Source: Deinobacterium chartae (GTDB lineage Bacteria > Deinococcota > Deinococci > Deinococcales > Deinococcaceae). From it: a DNA stretch of 64,000 nt. Under the pieces are notes generated by a model. It ran no database searches and was not told the origin of the DNA. It saw only the letters and a list, made by a program, of their open reading frames with translations. The position numbers and the translations under genes were made by a program. This document shows, piece after piece, positions 9,781 through 21,179 of this stretch (positions are counted from its first letter, which is position 1; the number at the start of each line of letters is the position of its first letter). The DNA is taken from assembly GCF_014202645.1 (NCBI RefSeq), contig NZ_JACHHG010000015.1, forward strand, positions 1-64,000. The letters run 5' to 3'.

Positions 9781-10278
9781 CCCTACCCCTCCGCCCGGGG
9801 CCAACTGCCGGGCGATCTCGTCGGGGTCGAGTCCACCCACCTCGAGGATCCGCCGCCACGCCGCTTCGGGTACGGGCATCACCGAGAGGCGGTTGCCCCG
9901 CCGCAACAGGGCAAGGTCTTCCAGATCCTCCAGGGTGCGCAGGGCCTCGAGGGACACGAAACGTGGCAGGGCCGCGACCGCTGCGACGTCTACCATGCTC
10001 CAGCGCGGGTTATCCGGCGAACTTCCCCGGTCAAAGTATGGTGACTCGGGATCGAACTGCAGGTCGTCGGGGTAGGCCGCGCGCGCAACCCGTGCGACCC
10101 CGGCCACTCCGGGCGGGGTGGTGTTGGAGTGATAGAACAGCAGGCCGTCGCCGACTTGCATGGCGCGCAAGAAGTTGCGGGCCTGATAGTTGCGCACGCC
10201 GTTCCAGGGCTCGAAGGGGCGCGACGCGAGATCGGCGTACGAAAAGACATCGGGTTCGCTCTTGACCAGCCAGTACAC
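9778..10278 (-). CDS. EVE-domain protein
   Basis: 166 aa. MYWLVKSEPDVFSYADL, WNGVRNYQARNFLRAMQVGD and LLFYHSN are the classical EVE-domain signature (PUA-like fold, also in human THYN1). EVE domains are reported or proposed to bind modified bases in DNA or RNA. The GTG start at 10278 is supported by TAAGCT 6 nt upstream. It sits directly before thyX; a link through modified pyrimidines is speculation. Confidence 0.9.
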   Translation of the reverse strand: MYWLVKSEPDVFSYADLASRPFEPWNGVRNYQARNFLRAMQVGDGLLFYHSNTTPPGVAGVARVARAAYPDDLQFDPESPYFDRGSSPDNPRWSMVDVAAVAALPRFVSLEALRTLEDLEDLALLRRGNRLSVMPVPEAAWRRILEVGGLDPDEIARQLAPGGGVG

Positions 10279-10284
10279 CGGGGT

Positions 10285-10290
10285 AGCTTA
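10285..10290 (-). promoter_or_regulatory. Leaderless-type -10 of the EVE-domain gene
   Basis: TAAGCT, 6 nt, GTG (10278) on the minus strand. It shows that GTG can also serve as a leaderless start. Confidence 0.55.
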
Positions 10291-10345
10291 ACAAACCCGA
10301 AACGCGAGTGCTGCTCCGGGCACCAAGCTCAACCACGGGCCCTTT

Positions 10346-10351
10346 TATAAT
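10346..10351 (+). promoter_or_regulatory. -10 of the HtrA-type protease gene
   Basis: Perfect TATAAT, about 60 nt before the coding start, so this mRNA has a real leader. No good -35 is visible. Confidence 0.5.
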
Positions 10352-10413
10352 GGGAGTGTGAATTCCCTCGAGGCCGATGTGATCAAGGTTTTCCCCGTGT
10401 GTCGTGGGGGAAC

Positions 10414-11490
10414 ATGAACGCCCGAGCACTTCCCTGGCTCCTGATCCTGGCCGCACTCGGCCTGCTGCTGTGGGCGCTGCCGCGCAGCAACGTAATGGAA
10501 CGCCTGAGTCCGGGCCCTGCGGTCACGCTGTCCTCGAACGAGATCTTTCGTACCCAGCGCCCGACCACCTTCCGCATCGAACGGCGCGGCGGCGTCTTAG
10601 GCGAGCAGACCCTGGGCATCGGTACCGGCTTTTTCATCGATCCGGACGGCACGGCCCTGACCGCCTACCACGTCGTGGAGGGAGGCCAGAGCTTTCAGGC
10701 CCTGACCCCGGGCGGGCGGCGCTATCCTCTGCAGGTGGTGGGCTTTGATGCGCAGTCGGACCTGGCCGTCTTGAAGGTCAAGGCGCGCGGCCCGGTGCAG
10801 GCGACCCGCATCGCCCACCGCACGCCCCGGGTAGGCGAGCGGGTGCTCGCAATCGGCAATTCGAACGGCGAGTTTCTGCAGCGGCGCAGCGGGCGTCTGC
10901 TGCGGCTGGACGTGGAGGCCATCCGCGCCGATTTCCCGGCGGGAACGCTTGAACTGGACGCGCCGCTGGCTCCTGGCGACTCGGGCGGACCGATCTTCGA
11001 CGCCGCCGGCGAGGTGATCGGGGTCGTGAGCTACATCCGGTTGCAGAACGAGGAACTCACCTCGTACGCCATCCCGGTGCGCGCCGACGCGCAGTTGCTG
11101 GCCGACCTGCGCGCCGGCGAGAAGCGCGACGTGCCGATCATCGGCTTCACGACCTTCTCCTCGGGCGGCCTGCCGCCCGAGGGTTACCGTGAGCTGGGCT
11201 TGCAGGCCGATTACGGCGTGATCGTGGGCGAGGTCACTCCCGGCGGCCCGGCGGAGCGGGCCGGGCTACGCTCGGCCCGCTCCGCCGGAAACGGCGTGCT
11301 GGGCACACCCCTCGAGGCCGACGTGATCACGGCGGTGGACGGTCACCGCACCCGGGACTACGACGAGCTGGTGCAGGTGGTGCGGCAAAAGCGCATCGGG
11401 CAACAGGTCACCCTGACCGTGCAGCGCGGCAGCCAAACCCTGAAGATTCGGCTGAGGCTGGGCGCGCGCGCCGACGTGGTGGGCCGTTAG
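10414..11490 (+). CDS. Membrane-anchored HtrA/DegP-type serine protease with PDZ domain
   Basis: 358 aa. An N-terminal hydrophobic segment ([18 protein letters not shown]) is a signal anchor or signal peptide. The trypsin-like domain has His86 (TAYHVVEG), Asp116 ([10 protein letters not shown]) and Ser190 ([10 protein letters not shown]). A C-terminal PDZ domain follows ([17 protein letters not shown], then [20 protein letters not shown]). The role is envelope protein quality control. Start is uncertain: ATG 10414 has GGGGG close upstream, while GTG 10399 would add five residues and has AAGG 10 nt upstream. Monocistronic. Confidence 0.9.
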   Translation: MNARALPWLLILAALGLLLWALPRSNVMERLSPGPAVTLSSNEIFRTQRPTTFRIERRGGVLGEQTLGIGTGFFIDPDGTALTAYHVVEGGQSFQALTPGGRRYPLQVVGFDAQSDLAVLKVKARGPVQATRIAHRTPRVGERVLAIGNSNGEFLQRRSGRLLRLDVEAIRADFPAGTLELDAPLAPGDSGGPIFDAAGEVIGVVSYIRLQNEELTSYAIPVRADAQLLADLRAGEKRDVPIIGFTTFSSGGLPPEGYRELGLQADYGVIVGEVTPGGPAERAGLRSARSAGNGVLGTPLEADVITAVDGHRTRDYDELVQVVRQKRIGQQVTLTVQRGSQTLKIRLRLGARADVVGR

Positions 11491-11509
11491 CCGCAGAGCG
11501 CCCCCAAGC

Positions 11510-11526
11510 GGAAAAGATGCTTTTCC
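11510..11526 (+). terminator. Short hairpin after the HtrA-type gene
   Basis: GGAAAAG/CTTTTCC arms with a 3-nt loop, 20 nt after the stop. There is no clean T-run after it, so termination is tentative. Confidence 0.35.
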
Positions 11527-11539
11527 TTACCTCCGGGTG

Positions 11540-11545
11540 TATATT
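11540..11545 (+). promoter_or_regulatory. Leaderless-type -10 of lysJ
   Basis: TATATT, 6 nt, ATG 11552. This favours 11552 over the in-frame GTG at 11537, which would lie upstream of the -10. Confidence 0.6.
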
Positions 11546-11551
11546 CATGCA

Positions 11552-12739
<1,188 letters not shown>

Positions 12740-12746
12740 ACCCCAA

Positions 12747-12790
12747 CCCAACAGAGCGGGGCCGGGAATTCCCGGCCCCGCTCTGTTGGG
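12747..12790. terminator. 44-nt perfect palindrome between convergent lysJ and hemQ
   Basis: Two 22-nt halves (12747-12768 and 12769-12790) are exact complements with no spacer. It lies 7 nt after the lysJ stop and 9 nt before the hemQ stop, so it can terminate both genes. There is no U-run, and the RNA loop must form by opening the central AATT. Confidence 0.75.
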
Positions 12791-12799
12791 CAGTGCAGC

Positions 12800-13608
12800 T
12801 CAGGCGAGATCCTCGAGGATGCCCGCCACGTCCTTCTTGATGCAGGTGAACATCGGGGTGTCGCGCTGGGTGTACAAGCTGGCCTCGGTGTAGCGCAGGC
12901 GACCCACCAGGTCCACGAACTCCTGCGGGTAGTCCGAGTCAAAGGCCACCACGAACTCCTGGTCATCGATGCCGTACGAGTACGAGGTGTTCAGCCGCAC
13001 GCCCTTGAACGGTCCCGAAGCGTAGATGTGCTCGTCCATCATGCCCTGGCGTGCGTGCGGCGAGAGGTCGTACCACGCGCGGGTCTTCACGAAGGGGTAC
13101 ACGAACAGGTAGGTCCCCTCGCCGGGAAGCAGCTCGAGGCCGTGCCCGCTGCCCTCGATGCGGTTCACGTACTGGCTGCGCTTCTGCATCGAGATGAAGT
13201 TGTGCGGCTGGGTCAGGTAGCCGCCCATGCGGGTGCGGTTGATGCGCGCCTGGGCCTCCTGAAAGTCGCGCAGGTCAAAGGCCATGCGCCAGAACATGAA
13301 GTCGGCCTCGGAGCGCACGCCCACCGTGGAATAGGTGCGCAGAATGCGTCCGGCCTCGGCCGGAGCGTCCAGCCAGCCCATGACCGCCTGCTCGAACTCG
13401 CGCTTCAGCTCGGCCTGTTCCTCGCGGGGCAGGCGGCGGAAGGCCGGGTCCAGCCGGTAAAAGGCGTAATTGAGGTACTGGCGCCTGGCGCGGTCAGGGT
13501 CGCGCTGCGAAACCTGTCCGGAGGGGTCGAGGTCCACCATCATGCGCGGGCGGCCACTGGGACGGCCGCTTCCTTCCGGAACGCCCTGGGGTTTGCCGTG
13601 TTCTTCGC

Positions 13609-13612
<4 letters not shown>
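12800..13612 (-). CDS. hemQ: HemQ, coproheme decarboxylase (chlorite-dismutase family)
   Basis: 270 aa from GTG 13612. Converts Fe-coproporphyrin III to protoheme in the coproporphyrin-dependent pathway of Gram-positive-type bacteria and Deinococcota. Family marks are [54 protein letters not shown] (His as probable proximal heme ligand) and [19 protein letters not shown]. The GTG overlaps the stop of the upstream aldo/keto reductase (GTGA) and has GGGGAGA 7 nt upstream. An alternative ATG would give a shorter N-terminus. Confidence 0.9.
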
Positions 13613-14628
<1,016 letters not shown>

Positions 14629-14635
14629 GAAAAGC

Positions 14636-14641
14636 ATCATA
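14636..14641 (-). promoter_or_regulatory. Leaderless-type -10 of the aldo/keto reductase-hemQ operon
   Basis: TATGAT, 7 nt, ATG (14628) on the minus strand. Confidence 0.55.
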
Positions 14642-14773
14642 GCTCCGGGGTACGGGGGGCAATGTAGGGACAAGCGTACTGAGCGAACCGCCCGGCGTGA
14701 TGACACCTCTCGATCGCAGGCGATCGGTCATGCGGCGGAGGCCCTGGTGGCGCCGGTCTGGTACAACCAGCCC

Positions 14774-15409
14774 ATGCCCACGGTTTATCCCATCCGCATG
14801 TACGGCGATCCGATCTTGCGCCGCAAGGCGCGTGAGATCAGCGACCTCGAGGCTCCGCAGCAGGTAGCGGGCTTTGCCCCGGTCACGCTGCGCCAGCTCG
14901 CCGAGGACATGTTCGAAACCATGTTCGAAGCGGGCGGCGTCGGCCTCGCCGCCCCTCAGGTCGGGCTGCCCATCCGCATGTTCGTGGCCGCCGACTACAA
15001 CGACGACGTGCCCGAAGGCCATGACCGTTCGCTCAAGGCCCGCCTGCGCCAGCAGTACGTGGTCATCAACCCGACCCTCGAGGTTTTGGACCCGCGCCTC
15101 GAGGCGCGCTACGACGACGGCTGCCTGTCTCTTCCCGGCATCTACGAGCCCGGCGTACAGCGTGAGCGGGCCGTGCGGCTGCGCTACACCGACCTGGAAG
15201 GCCAGCAGCGGATCACCGAGGCCGACGACTACCTCGCCCGGGTCTTTCAGCACGAGTTCGAACACCTCGAGGGGCGGCTGTACCTCGACCGCCTGCCGCC
15301 CGAGGTAACCGAGCGGCACCGGGCACGGCTGGCCGAATTCCAGCGCGAGGCCCGTGCTTACCTGAAACGGCTGGAGCAGCAGGACCAACGGCAGAAACGC
15401 AGGCGCTGA
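14774..15409 (+). CDS. def: Peptide deformylase
   Basis: 211-aa metalloprotease that removes the formyl group from nascent proteins. Motif 1 GVGLAAPQVG and motif 3 QHEFEHLEG (two metal His and catalytic Glu) are exact. Motif 2 is DDGCLSLPG, where many deformylases have EGCLS; the metal Cys is kept. A charged C-terminal tail rich in Arg and Glu extends beyond the core. Start 14774 begins MPTVYPIRMYGDPILR. TACAAC sits 6 nt upstream and is an imperfect leaderless-type -10. Confidence 0.94.
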   Translation: MPTVYPIRMYGDPILRRKAREISDLEAPQQVAGFAPVTLRQLAEDMFETMFEAGGVGLAAPQVGLPIRMFVAADYNDDVPEGHDRSLKARLRQQYVVINPTLEVLDPRLEARYDDGCLSLPGIYEPGVQRERAVRLRYTDLEGQQRITEADDYLARVFQHEFEHLEGRLYLDRLPPEVTERHRARLAEFQREARAYLKRLEQQDQRQKRRR

Positions 15410-15419
15410 GCGGCTGGGA

Positions 15420-15425
15420 TAGCAT
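15420..15425 (+). promoter_or_regulatory. Leaderless-type -10 of the VOC gene
   Basis: TAGCAT, 6 nt, ATG 15432. Confidence 0.55.
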
Positions 15426-15431
15426 GTCCGC

Positions 15432-15806
15432 ATGCAGCTCAAACACGTCTCTTTTCTGACCCGTGACGCCGACGCCCTGCGGCGCTTCTACGCCGCCTTG
15501 GGGGCCACCGTGCTCAAGGACCAGACCCGCTCCGAAGAAGCGCTGCGGCGGCTGGTCCTCGAGGTGGGCGGCGGGCGGCTGCAGTTCTTTCAAGATCTTT
15601 CCGGCGCGCTGCAGCCGCGCGCGGCGCAGGGCTGGATGGAGCACATCGCCCTCGAGGTGAGCGGTCTCGACGCGGTGATCAGCCGCCTGCTGGAAGCGGG
15701 CGGCGCGCTGCTGCGTCGAGAACCCTCGCCCTCGGGCCGCGACATGGCTTTCGTGCGCGACCCGGACGGACGTCAGCTGGAGCTGTTGGAGCGGTCGCCG
15801 TCCTGA
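15432..15806 (+). CDS. VOC-family (glyoxalase/bleomycin-resistance-like) protein
   Basis: 124 aa with one beta-alpha-beta-beta-beta double unit. MQLKHVSFLTRDADALRRFY supplies a first metal-ligand His. MEHIALEVSGLDAVISRLLE starts the second half, and FVRDPDGRQLELLE is the typical VOC ending with the metal Glu. Small-molecule lyase, isomerase or dioxygenase; the substrate is unknown. Its 3' end overlaps the convergent AI-2E-type gene by 34 nt. Confidence 0.8.
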   Translation: MQLKHVSFLTRDADALRRFYAALGATVLKDQTRSEEALRRLVLEVGGGRLQFFQDLSGALQPRAAQGWMEHIALEVSGLDAVISRLLEAGGALLRREPSPSGRDMAFVRDPDGRQLELLERSPS

Positions 15807-16972
15807 CGGGCCACCAGGCGCTCCTCGAGGGGCGGTAGCGGTTCGGGCGGCTCGGGCGGTCGGATGCGCGCCAGCTGACGGTAAAAACGGCTGGGGTAGT
15901 AGTAAGACTGCAGCAGCAGCTTGCCCAGCGCCGCGGCCGGAACGCCCAGCAGCGCGCCCGGCAGGCCCAGCAGCGACACACCGATCAGGATCGAGAGCAG
16001 CACCGTGACCGGGTGCAAGTTGGTGGTGCGACCTAAGATCATGGGCGACAGGAAATGGCTCTCCACCTGGCTGGCGATCAAAAACACGATCAGCACAAAC
16101 AGGATCTTGATCGGGGCGACCGAGAGAGCCAGCAAGATCGCCGGAACGATGGCGATCACCACGCCCAGGTAGGGCACGATGTTGAAGATCCCGGCCAGGA
16201 AGCCGAGTGCGGCCGCCGAGGGAATGCCGAAAATGGCCAGCCCCACACCGGTGATGGTTCCCACCCCGGTGGCGATCAGGATCTGACCGCGCAGATAGCC
16301 TCCCACCGCGGTGTTGATGTGGCTGGACAGTTCGAGCACCAGCGGCTGGCTACGGCGCGGGAAGACGCTGAGCAGCGTGACGCCGATGCGGTTGAAGTCG
16401 AGCATCATGTACACGCTCAAGATCAGCATCAGCACGAACTGCGTCACCCCGCTGGCCACGCTGGCGAGCCCGCCGATCACCGCTCCGCCCTGCGACAGCG
16501 CTCCTTGCACCAGCTTGAGGGCGCTGTCCGAGAGGGTAGAGACCGAGCTCTGGACGAATTCGGTGATCTGCTCGCTCACGCCCTGCAACATCGGCAGCGA
16601 ACGGTAACTCTGCAAAATACCCCACCAGCGCTGCCACAGGTCGTTGGCCTGCTCGAACAGCGCGGGCAACTGCTGGAACAGTTCGCTGAGCTGGGCCAGT
16701 ACGGTCACAAACAGCACCGAGGCCAGCGTCAGCATGCCGGCCAGCAGCAAGAAGACCAGCAACACGCCCACTCCGCGTGGAATGCGTCGGCGCTCGAACC
16801 AGTTGAGCAGCGGATTGACCAGGTAAGCCAGGGTGTAGGCCAAAGCTGCCAGGATCAGGATCGGCGCGATCATGCCCGCCAGGCGGTATACCAGATAGAT
16901 CAGCAGGACCAGCACCACCACCCGGATATACGGGTTGCGCCATACCTGCACGAACGCGTTGCCTTCTCCCAT
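15773..16972 (-). CDS. AI-2E family transporter (PerM/TqsA-like permease)
   Basis: 399 aa. Two N-terminal membrane segments (VVVLVLLIYLVYRLAGMIAP, ILAALAYTLAYLVNPLLNWF) are followed by the central soluble part. The family block TGVGTITGVGLAIFGIPSAA, PYLGVVIAIVPAILLALS and VLLSILIGVSLLGLPGALLG follows. The family includes autoinducer-2 and Na+/H+ type exporters, so the substrate is open. ATG 16972 is chosen because GGAGG ends 6 nt upstream; the ATG at 16978 directly abuts the GGAGG. Confidence 0.85.
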   Translation of the reverse strand: MGEGNAFVQVWRNPYIRVVVLVLLIYLVYRLAGMIAPILILAALAYTLAYLVNPLLNWFERRRIPRGVGVLLVFLLLAGMLTLASVLFVTVLAQLSELFQQLPALFEQANDLWQRWWGILQSYRSLPMLQGVSEQITEFVQSSVSTLSDSALKLVQGALSQGGAVIGGLASVASGVTQFVLMLILSVYMMLDFNRIGVTLLSVFPRRSQPLVLELSSHINTAVGGYLRGQILIATGVGTITGVGLAIFGIPSAAALGFLAGIFNIVPYLGVVIAIVPAILLALSVAPIKILFVLIVFLIASQVESHFLSPMILGRTTNLHPVTVLLSILIGVSLLGLPGALLGVPAAALGKLLLQSYYYPSRFYRQLARIRPPEPPEPLPPLEERLVARQDGDRSNSSS

Positions 16973-17067
16973 GCGCATCCTCCACGGCAACAGAGCCGAT
17001 GAAGGCATCGTATCAGGTCGGGCGGCGCATGGCGGTTGCCGCGCCCGGCGGCGGCCCCGAGCTCAGG

Positions 17068-18201
17068 TCAGGGATAGGCCCGTTCGACGACCGACCCGGT
17101 CTGCCCCATCGGCTCCGGATCGGCGTCGCCCACCGCCACCTGCACCGAACCGGCCGAACCGGCCCGTATCCGCACCGGCTGGTCGTAGGTCTGCACCGTA
17201 CCTACTGCCGGAATTCCCTCGTACAGCACCTCGCCGCTGCTCGAGGTTATCCGCACCCACGAGCGGCCCACGAAGCTCATCTTGACCTGCCCCTCTGCGG
17301 ATTCCTCGGCCGCCCCGCCCGCCTCGTCCGCAGGCCGGTCGCGGTCCGGGGTGGCAGCGCCTGCGGGTTCCTCCACGGCGGGCGGCGTTGCGCCCGGAGT
17401 ATCCCCAGGTGTCCCGGTTCCGGCTGGGGCACTTCCACCCGTCGCAGGCGCGGCCTGCGACGTCATCAGCCGCACGTTCACGCGCGGCAGCGGAGCGACC
17501 CGGGCCTCGAGCGACACCTGCAGGCTGCGGTGATCGTCGAGGTTCACGGTCTGGCTGAGCGGCCGGTAACCGTCGGCCTCGAGGCGCAGCACCGCACTCT
17601 CGCGGCTGGTCACCGGAAACTGCAGCACCGGGGTGCGGCCCACCAGCGCGTTGTCCACGTACACCTGGGCTCCGGGCGGGGTGCTCTTGACAGTCAGGCG
17701 CACCTGCCGGGCCTGCTGCGGTACCGGCGGGTCCTCTGTCGGGGCCGGGGCCGCCTGGATCGGACGGGCCTGCAGCCCCGAGTAGACGTACCAACCGGCG
17801 GCTCCCAGCACCACCACGCCGCTGATGATTCCACTGATCAGCGCGGTGGGAAAAGCGCGGGAGCGCGTAGGAATCTGGCCGCGCAGGGCCTGGCTGATCT
17901 CGGTGTTCTGCGGCATCACCCGGTCGAACTCGGCCAGAGTCGCACCTTCGTCAAGGCCGACCTCGCGGGCATAGCGCTGGACGTAAGCACGGCAATACAG
18001 GCGCTCGGGAAGGGCTTTCAGGTCCAGGGCCTCGAGGGCTGCGAGGTAGTCGCTGCGGATCTTGGTGCGCTCGGCCAGGGCGGCCACAGACAGACCAGCG
18101 GCCTCGCGGGCCGCCCGCAGGCGCTCCCCCAGGTGGGGAGCGCGCGGGGCCTCGAGGCCGGATTGGGTGGATCGGGTGTCTTTCTCTTGCCTATCCCTCA
18201 T
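17068..18201 (-). CDS. RodZ-like protein: HTH, membrane anchor and PEGA domain
   Basis: 377 aa. An N-terminal helix-turn-helix of the RodZ type is at about residues 25-100 (LGERLRAAREAAGLSVAALA, IRSDYLAALEALDLKALPE, YVQRYAREVGLD). A single membrane span follows (ALISGIISGVVVLGAAGWYV). A PEGA domain comes next (TPPGAQVYVDNALVGRTP), then a Pro/Ala/Gly linker and a C-terminal domain like RodZ DUF4115 (WVRITSSSGEVLYEG). RodZ links MreB to the cell-wall machinery. Its ATG overlaps the end of the upstream ABC permease. Confidence 0.75.
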   Translation of the reverse strand: MRDRQEKDTRSTQSGLEAPRAPHLGERLRAAREAAGLSVAALAERTKIRSDYLAALEALDLKALPERLYCRAYVQRYAREVGLDEGATLAEFDRVMPQNTEISQALRGQIPTRSRAFPTALISGIISGVVVLGAAGWYVYSGLQARPIQAAPAPTEDPPVPQQARQVRLTVKSTPPGAQVYVDNALVGRTPVLQFPVTSRESAVLRLEADGYRPLSQTVNLDDHRSLQVSLEARVAPLPRVNVRLMTSQAAPATGGSAPAGTGTPGDTPGATPPAVEEPAGAATPDRDRPADEAGGAAEESAEGQVKMSFVGRSWVRITSSSGEVLYEGIPAVGTVQTYDQPVRIRAGSAGSVQVAVGDADPEPMGQTGSVVERAYP

Positions 18202-19099
18202 ACGGCTTTCCGAGGGCCTTCGGGGCCACGCTGCGCCCAAAGAAGACCAAGGCGAGAATCGTGAGCAGGTAGGGGAGAATATTAATCAGGCTGCTGGGCA
18301 GGAAGGTTGCTGCGCCGAGCTGAACGGCCAGCGCGCTTAAGAAACCGAACAGCAAGGTCGAGCCTAACACACCCAGCGGCCGCCACTTGCCAAAGATTAA
18401 GGCAGCCAGGGCGATGAAGCCGATACCGGCCGAGAGGTTGCGGGTGAAGCTCGACAGGAAGCCGATCGAGAGGAACACACCGGCCGTACCGGCCAGCATG
18501 CCCGAGAGGATCACCGCGCTGTAGCGTATGTTCCGCACGTTCACACCCATCGAGGCGGCGGCCTGGGGCTGCTCACCGGTCGCGCGCAGGCGCAGGCCGT
18601 ACGGGGTGCGGTACAGCACGTAGTACACGATGACAACCGCCACGAAGGCGAAGTAAACCGGCGGGCTGAAGGTCAGTTCGCCGATCCCCCACTGCGGCAG
18701 CGGCTGCTGCGTGGCCTGAGACTCGGTCGAGGAGCCGTACAGCGCGTTCAGCACCAAGCCAGATAAACCGGTCGCCAGCATGTTGATCGCGGTACCCGAG
18801 ATCACCTGATCCGCCTTGTATTTGATCGACACCAGCGCGTGCACCCAGGCGATCAGGCCGCCTGCGGCCGCGCCGGCCAGCCAGCCCAGCCAGGGAGCGG
18901 CGGGGCCCAGCGTCCCTTCGGTCTGCTGGGTCACGACCGCGGCGGCCAGCGCGCCAAAGATGATCAGGCCCTCGAGGGCGATGTTGACAATACCGCTGCG
19001 TTCGCTGAGCAGGCCGCCCAGAGCGGTCAGCAGCAGCGGCACGGTCGAGCGGATGAAGGTGGCCAAGAAGGCCGCCGTGAAGAAGGCCTCGAGGTTCAT
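18191..19099 (-). CDS. ABC transporter permease, BMP-family (nucleoside-type), second subunit
   Basis: 302 aa with about eight hydrophobic segments. Matches the YufQ/NupQ type: LLTALGGLLSERSGIVNIALEGL, GLRLRATGEQPQAAASMGVNV, SAGIGFIALAALIFGKWRPL. These permeases work with a BMP lipoprotein and a double ATPase to import nucleosides. Neither partner is encoded here. Start ATG 19099 overlaps the stop of the first permease (ATGA) and has AGGAG upstream. The stop overlaps the rodZ-like start. Confidence 0.85.
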   Translation of the reverse strand: MNLEAFFTAAFLATFIRSTVPLLLTALGGLLSERSGIVNIALEGLIIFGALAAAVVTQQTEGTLGPAAPWLGWLAGAAAGGLIAWVHALVSIKYKADQVISGTAINMLATGLSGLVLNALYGSSTESQATQQPLPQWGIGELTFSPPVYFAFVAVVIVYYVLYRTPYGLRLRATGEQPQAAASMGVNVRNIRYSAVILSGMLAGTAGVFLSIGFLSSFTRNLSAGIGFIALAALIFGKWRPLGVLGSTLLFGFLSALAVQLGAATFLPSSLINILPYLLTILALVFFGRSVAPKALGKPYEG

Positions 19100-20973
19100 A
19101 CGTTCTCCTTGGCGCGCTGCGGCAGGGTCTGGGCGGGCGGGGTGATGGCGAGGGCCACCGGGTTGAGGATGCGGCGGCTCAAGAAGCCCTTGGCCGCGAT
19201 GAACAGCACGAGCAGGGCCTTGAGCACGGTGACGATGTCACGGTCGACCACGGTAAGCCTCTGGTCGAGGTACAGGCCGCCGGTGTCGAGCACGCCGAAG
19301 AACACGCCCGAGGCGACCACGCCCGCCGGAGTGGACAGGCCGAGCAGCGCGACGGCGATGCCGTCAAAGCCGACGTTGGTGGGCAGGCTCTGCTTCAGGC
19401 GGTACTCGTCGAGGGCAGCGCCCTGCACGTAGTGTGTGGCGCTCAGGCCGGCCAGCGCGCCGGCGATGGTCATGGCCAGCACGGTGTTGCGGGCGACGTT
19501 AATACCGCCATACTGTGCGGCCTTGGGCGAGAGGCCGACCGCGCGCAGCTCGTATCCCACGCTGGTGCGCCACAGCAGGATGCCGAAGACGACGGCGGCA
19601 CCGATGGCGAAGAAGAAAGCGACGTTCAGGTGGCTTTCGGCGACACCCTGGGTGTTGACCGGAAAAGACAGCAGGCCCCAGGTGATCAGGGTCACCAGCA
19701 CACCGGCCGTCAGCCCGATCCACATCCGCAGCCGCTCGCGGCGCAGCAGCAAGAACAGCACGGCAAAGACGGCCAAGCCCAGCAGCGGAGCCCAGCTCAG
19801 GCTGCCTCCGTCGCTGCCCAGACCGAACAGCTGAGGCAGCGACGGCAGCTGCGCACCGGGCTGCAGTTCATGACTGCGCGCCTCGTAGCCGGGAGCCTTA
19901 AAGGGCAGGCTCACTTCCCGCCCAAAGAACGGGAAGGTGCTCGAGCCGATCAGGAACACCAGCAGGCCGCTGGCGATGTAGTTGAGCATGATGGTGTTGA
20001 TGACCTCGGACGAGCCGAAGCGGGCCTTGAGGAAGCCGGGAATGGCTCCCCACAGGCCGCCGCCGAGCGCGGCGGCCAGAATGGTGGCGGGCATCAGCAG
20101 AACCGGGGGCAGCGGCAGGTACACGCCGGCCAGCATCGCGAAAATGGCGCCCATGACCATCTGGCCCGGTGCCCCCACGTTGAACAGTCCGGCGCGGAAG
20201 GCAAAGGCCACCGACAGGCCGGTAAAGATCAGGGGCGTCGCCAGCATCAGGCTCTGAACGAAATCGCCCAGGTTGGTCAGCGGCGAGAACAGCGTGGTGT
20301 ACACGAACCACACCAGATCGACCTTGCCGAACCACTGCTGCGCGGCGCTGAGCGGAGCGCCCAGGCCAGAGGGCACGGGCTCGACGATCAGCAGCACGAT
20401 GGTACCGACTGCGGCGGTCAGCAGAAGCGAGGCCAGCGGAACCAGGGCGCCGCGCAGGCGGTCGAGCCAGAGTGCCGGGCCGGGGTAGGCGGCAAGACCC
20501 GCGATCAGCCCGACCAGTCCGGCCGCGATGGGCAGCGACATGCCCAAGTTGGCCGCCCCTGTGGCGAAGGGAATGCGCCGCAGCGGGGTGCCCTGCGCGA
20601 CCAGTTCGCGCACGGGGACGCCCAGCGTTCCCTCGAAGGTGACAATGGTGGCCAAGGCGATGAGCGTGGTCAGCAGGCCGGCGATCCACAGCCAGCTCTG
20701 GCGCGCCAAGCCCGCAAACGCGGTGAGCAGCAGCAGGGCGAACGCCGCCCAACCCAGCCCGAGCGTCGTTCCGAAATTCGGAATGTTCTCGGGCTGAAAG
20801 CCGCTGAAGTCCAGGAGACGTCCGGGGAACAACAGCAACGTCCCAGGGCCGTCAAAGCTGCGGTAAACGGTCGCGAAGGGGAAGACGAACAGCCCCAGCG
20901 CGGCCACGATGGCCACCAGGGCGGCCAGCCGGCCCGCGAACACGGTGGGTTGGGGGCGATTTGGCGAAGTCAC
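19096..20973 (-). CDS. ABC transporter permease, BMP-family, with long N-terminal membrane extension
   Basis: 625 aa, nearly twice the usual length (about 350) of YufP-type permeases. The permease core starts near residue 220 ([73 protein letters not shown]). The first ~210 residues add about five hydrophobic segments of unknown role, and an extra loop with two spans sits between residues ~370 and 440. Start GTG 20973 is supported by TAGAAT 6 nt upstream. First gene of a three-gene operon. Confidence 0.85.
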   Translation of the reverse strand: MTSPNRPQPTVFAGRLAALVAIVAALGLFVFPFATVYRSFDGPGTLLLFPGRLLDFSGFQPENIPNFGTTLGLGWAAFALLLLTAFAGLARQSWLWIAGLLTTLIALATIVTFEGTLGVPVRELVAQGTPLRRIPFATGAANLGMSLPIAAGLVGLIAGLAAYPGPALWLDRLRGALVPLASLLLTAAVGTIVLLIVEPVPSGLGAPLSAAQQWFGKVDLVWFVYTTLFSPLTNLGDFVQSLMLATPLIFTGLSVAFAFRAGLFNVGAPGQMVMGAIFAMLAGVYLPLPPVLLMPATILAAALGGGLWGAIPGFLKARFGSSEVINTIMLNYIASGLLVFLIGSSTFPFFGREVSLPFKAPGYEARSHELQPGAQLPSLPQLFGLGSDGGSLSWAPLLGLAVFAVLFLLLRRERLRMWIGLTAGVLVTLITWGLLSFPVNTQGVAESHLNVAFFFAIGAAVVFGILLWRTSVGYELRAVGLSPKAAQYGGINVARNTVLAMTIAGALAGLSATHYVQGAALDEYRLKQSLPTNVGFDGIAVALLGLSTPAGVVASGVFFGVLDTGGLYLDQRLTVVDRDIVTVLKALLVLFIAAKGFLSRRILNPVALAITPPAQTLPQRAKENV

Positions 20974-20979
20974 CCCGCT

Positions 20980-20985
20980 ATTCTA
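20980..20985 (-). promoter_or_regulatory. Leaderless-type -10 of the BMP-type permease operon
   Basis: TAGAAT, 6 nt, GTG (20973) on the minus strand. Confidence 0.55.
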
Positions 20986-21142
20986 TCAAGCCAAGCGGCC
21001 TATGGAGTTATTCTCAACCGGCCTGCCCCGCTTCATATCCTGTTCTCATTCGGTCGGACCCGGCTTCTCCCCGGCCACGCTCCCCGCACCGCCCGGAGCG
21101 GGCCCCGCATCGGCCGCCGGTCAGGTTTTTGTCTGCCCCACC

Positions 21143-21172
21143 TTGTCGCGCATCGGGCCTCTCGGGTACGCT
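21143..21172 (+). promoter_or_regulatory. Promoter of ndk
   Basis: -35 TTGTCG (21143-21148), 18-nt spacer, -10 TACGCT (21167-21172), then 7 nt to ATG 21180. A leaderless-type promoter with a recognisable -35. Confidence 0.6.
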
Positions 21173-21179
21173 GCTGCTC

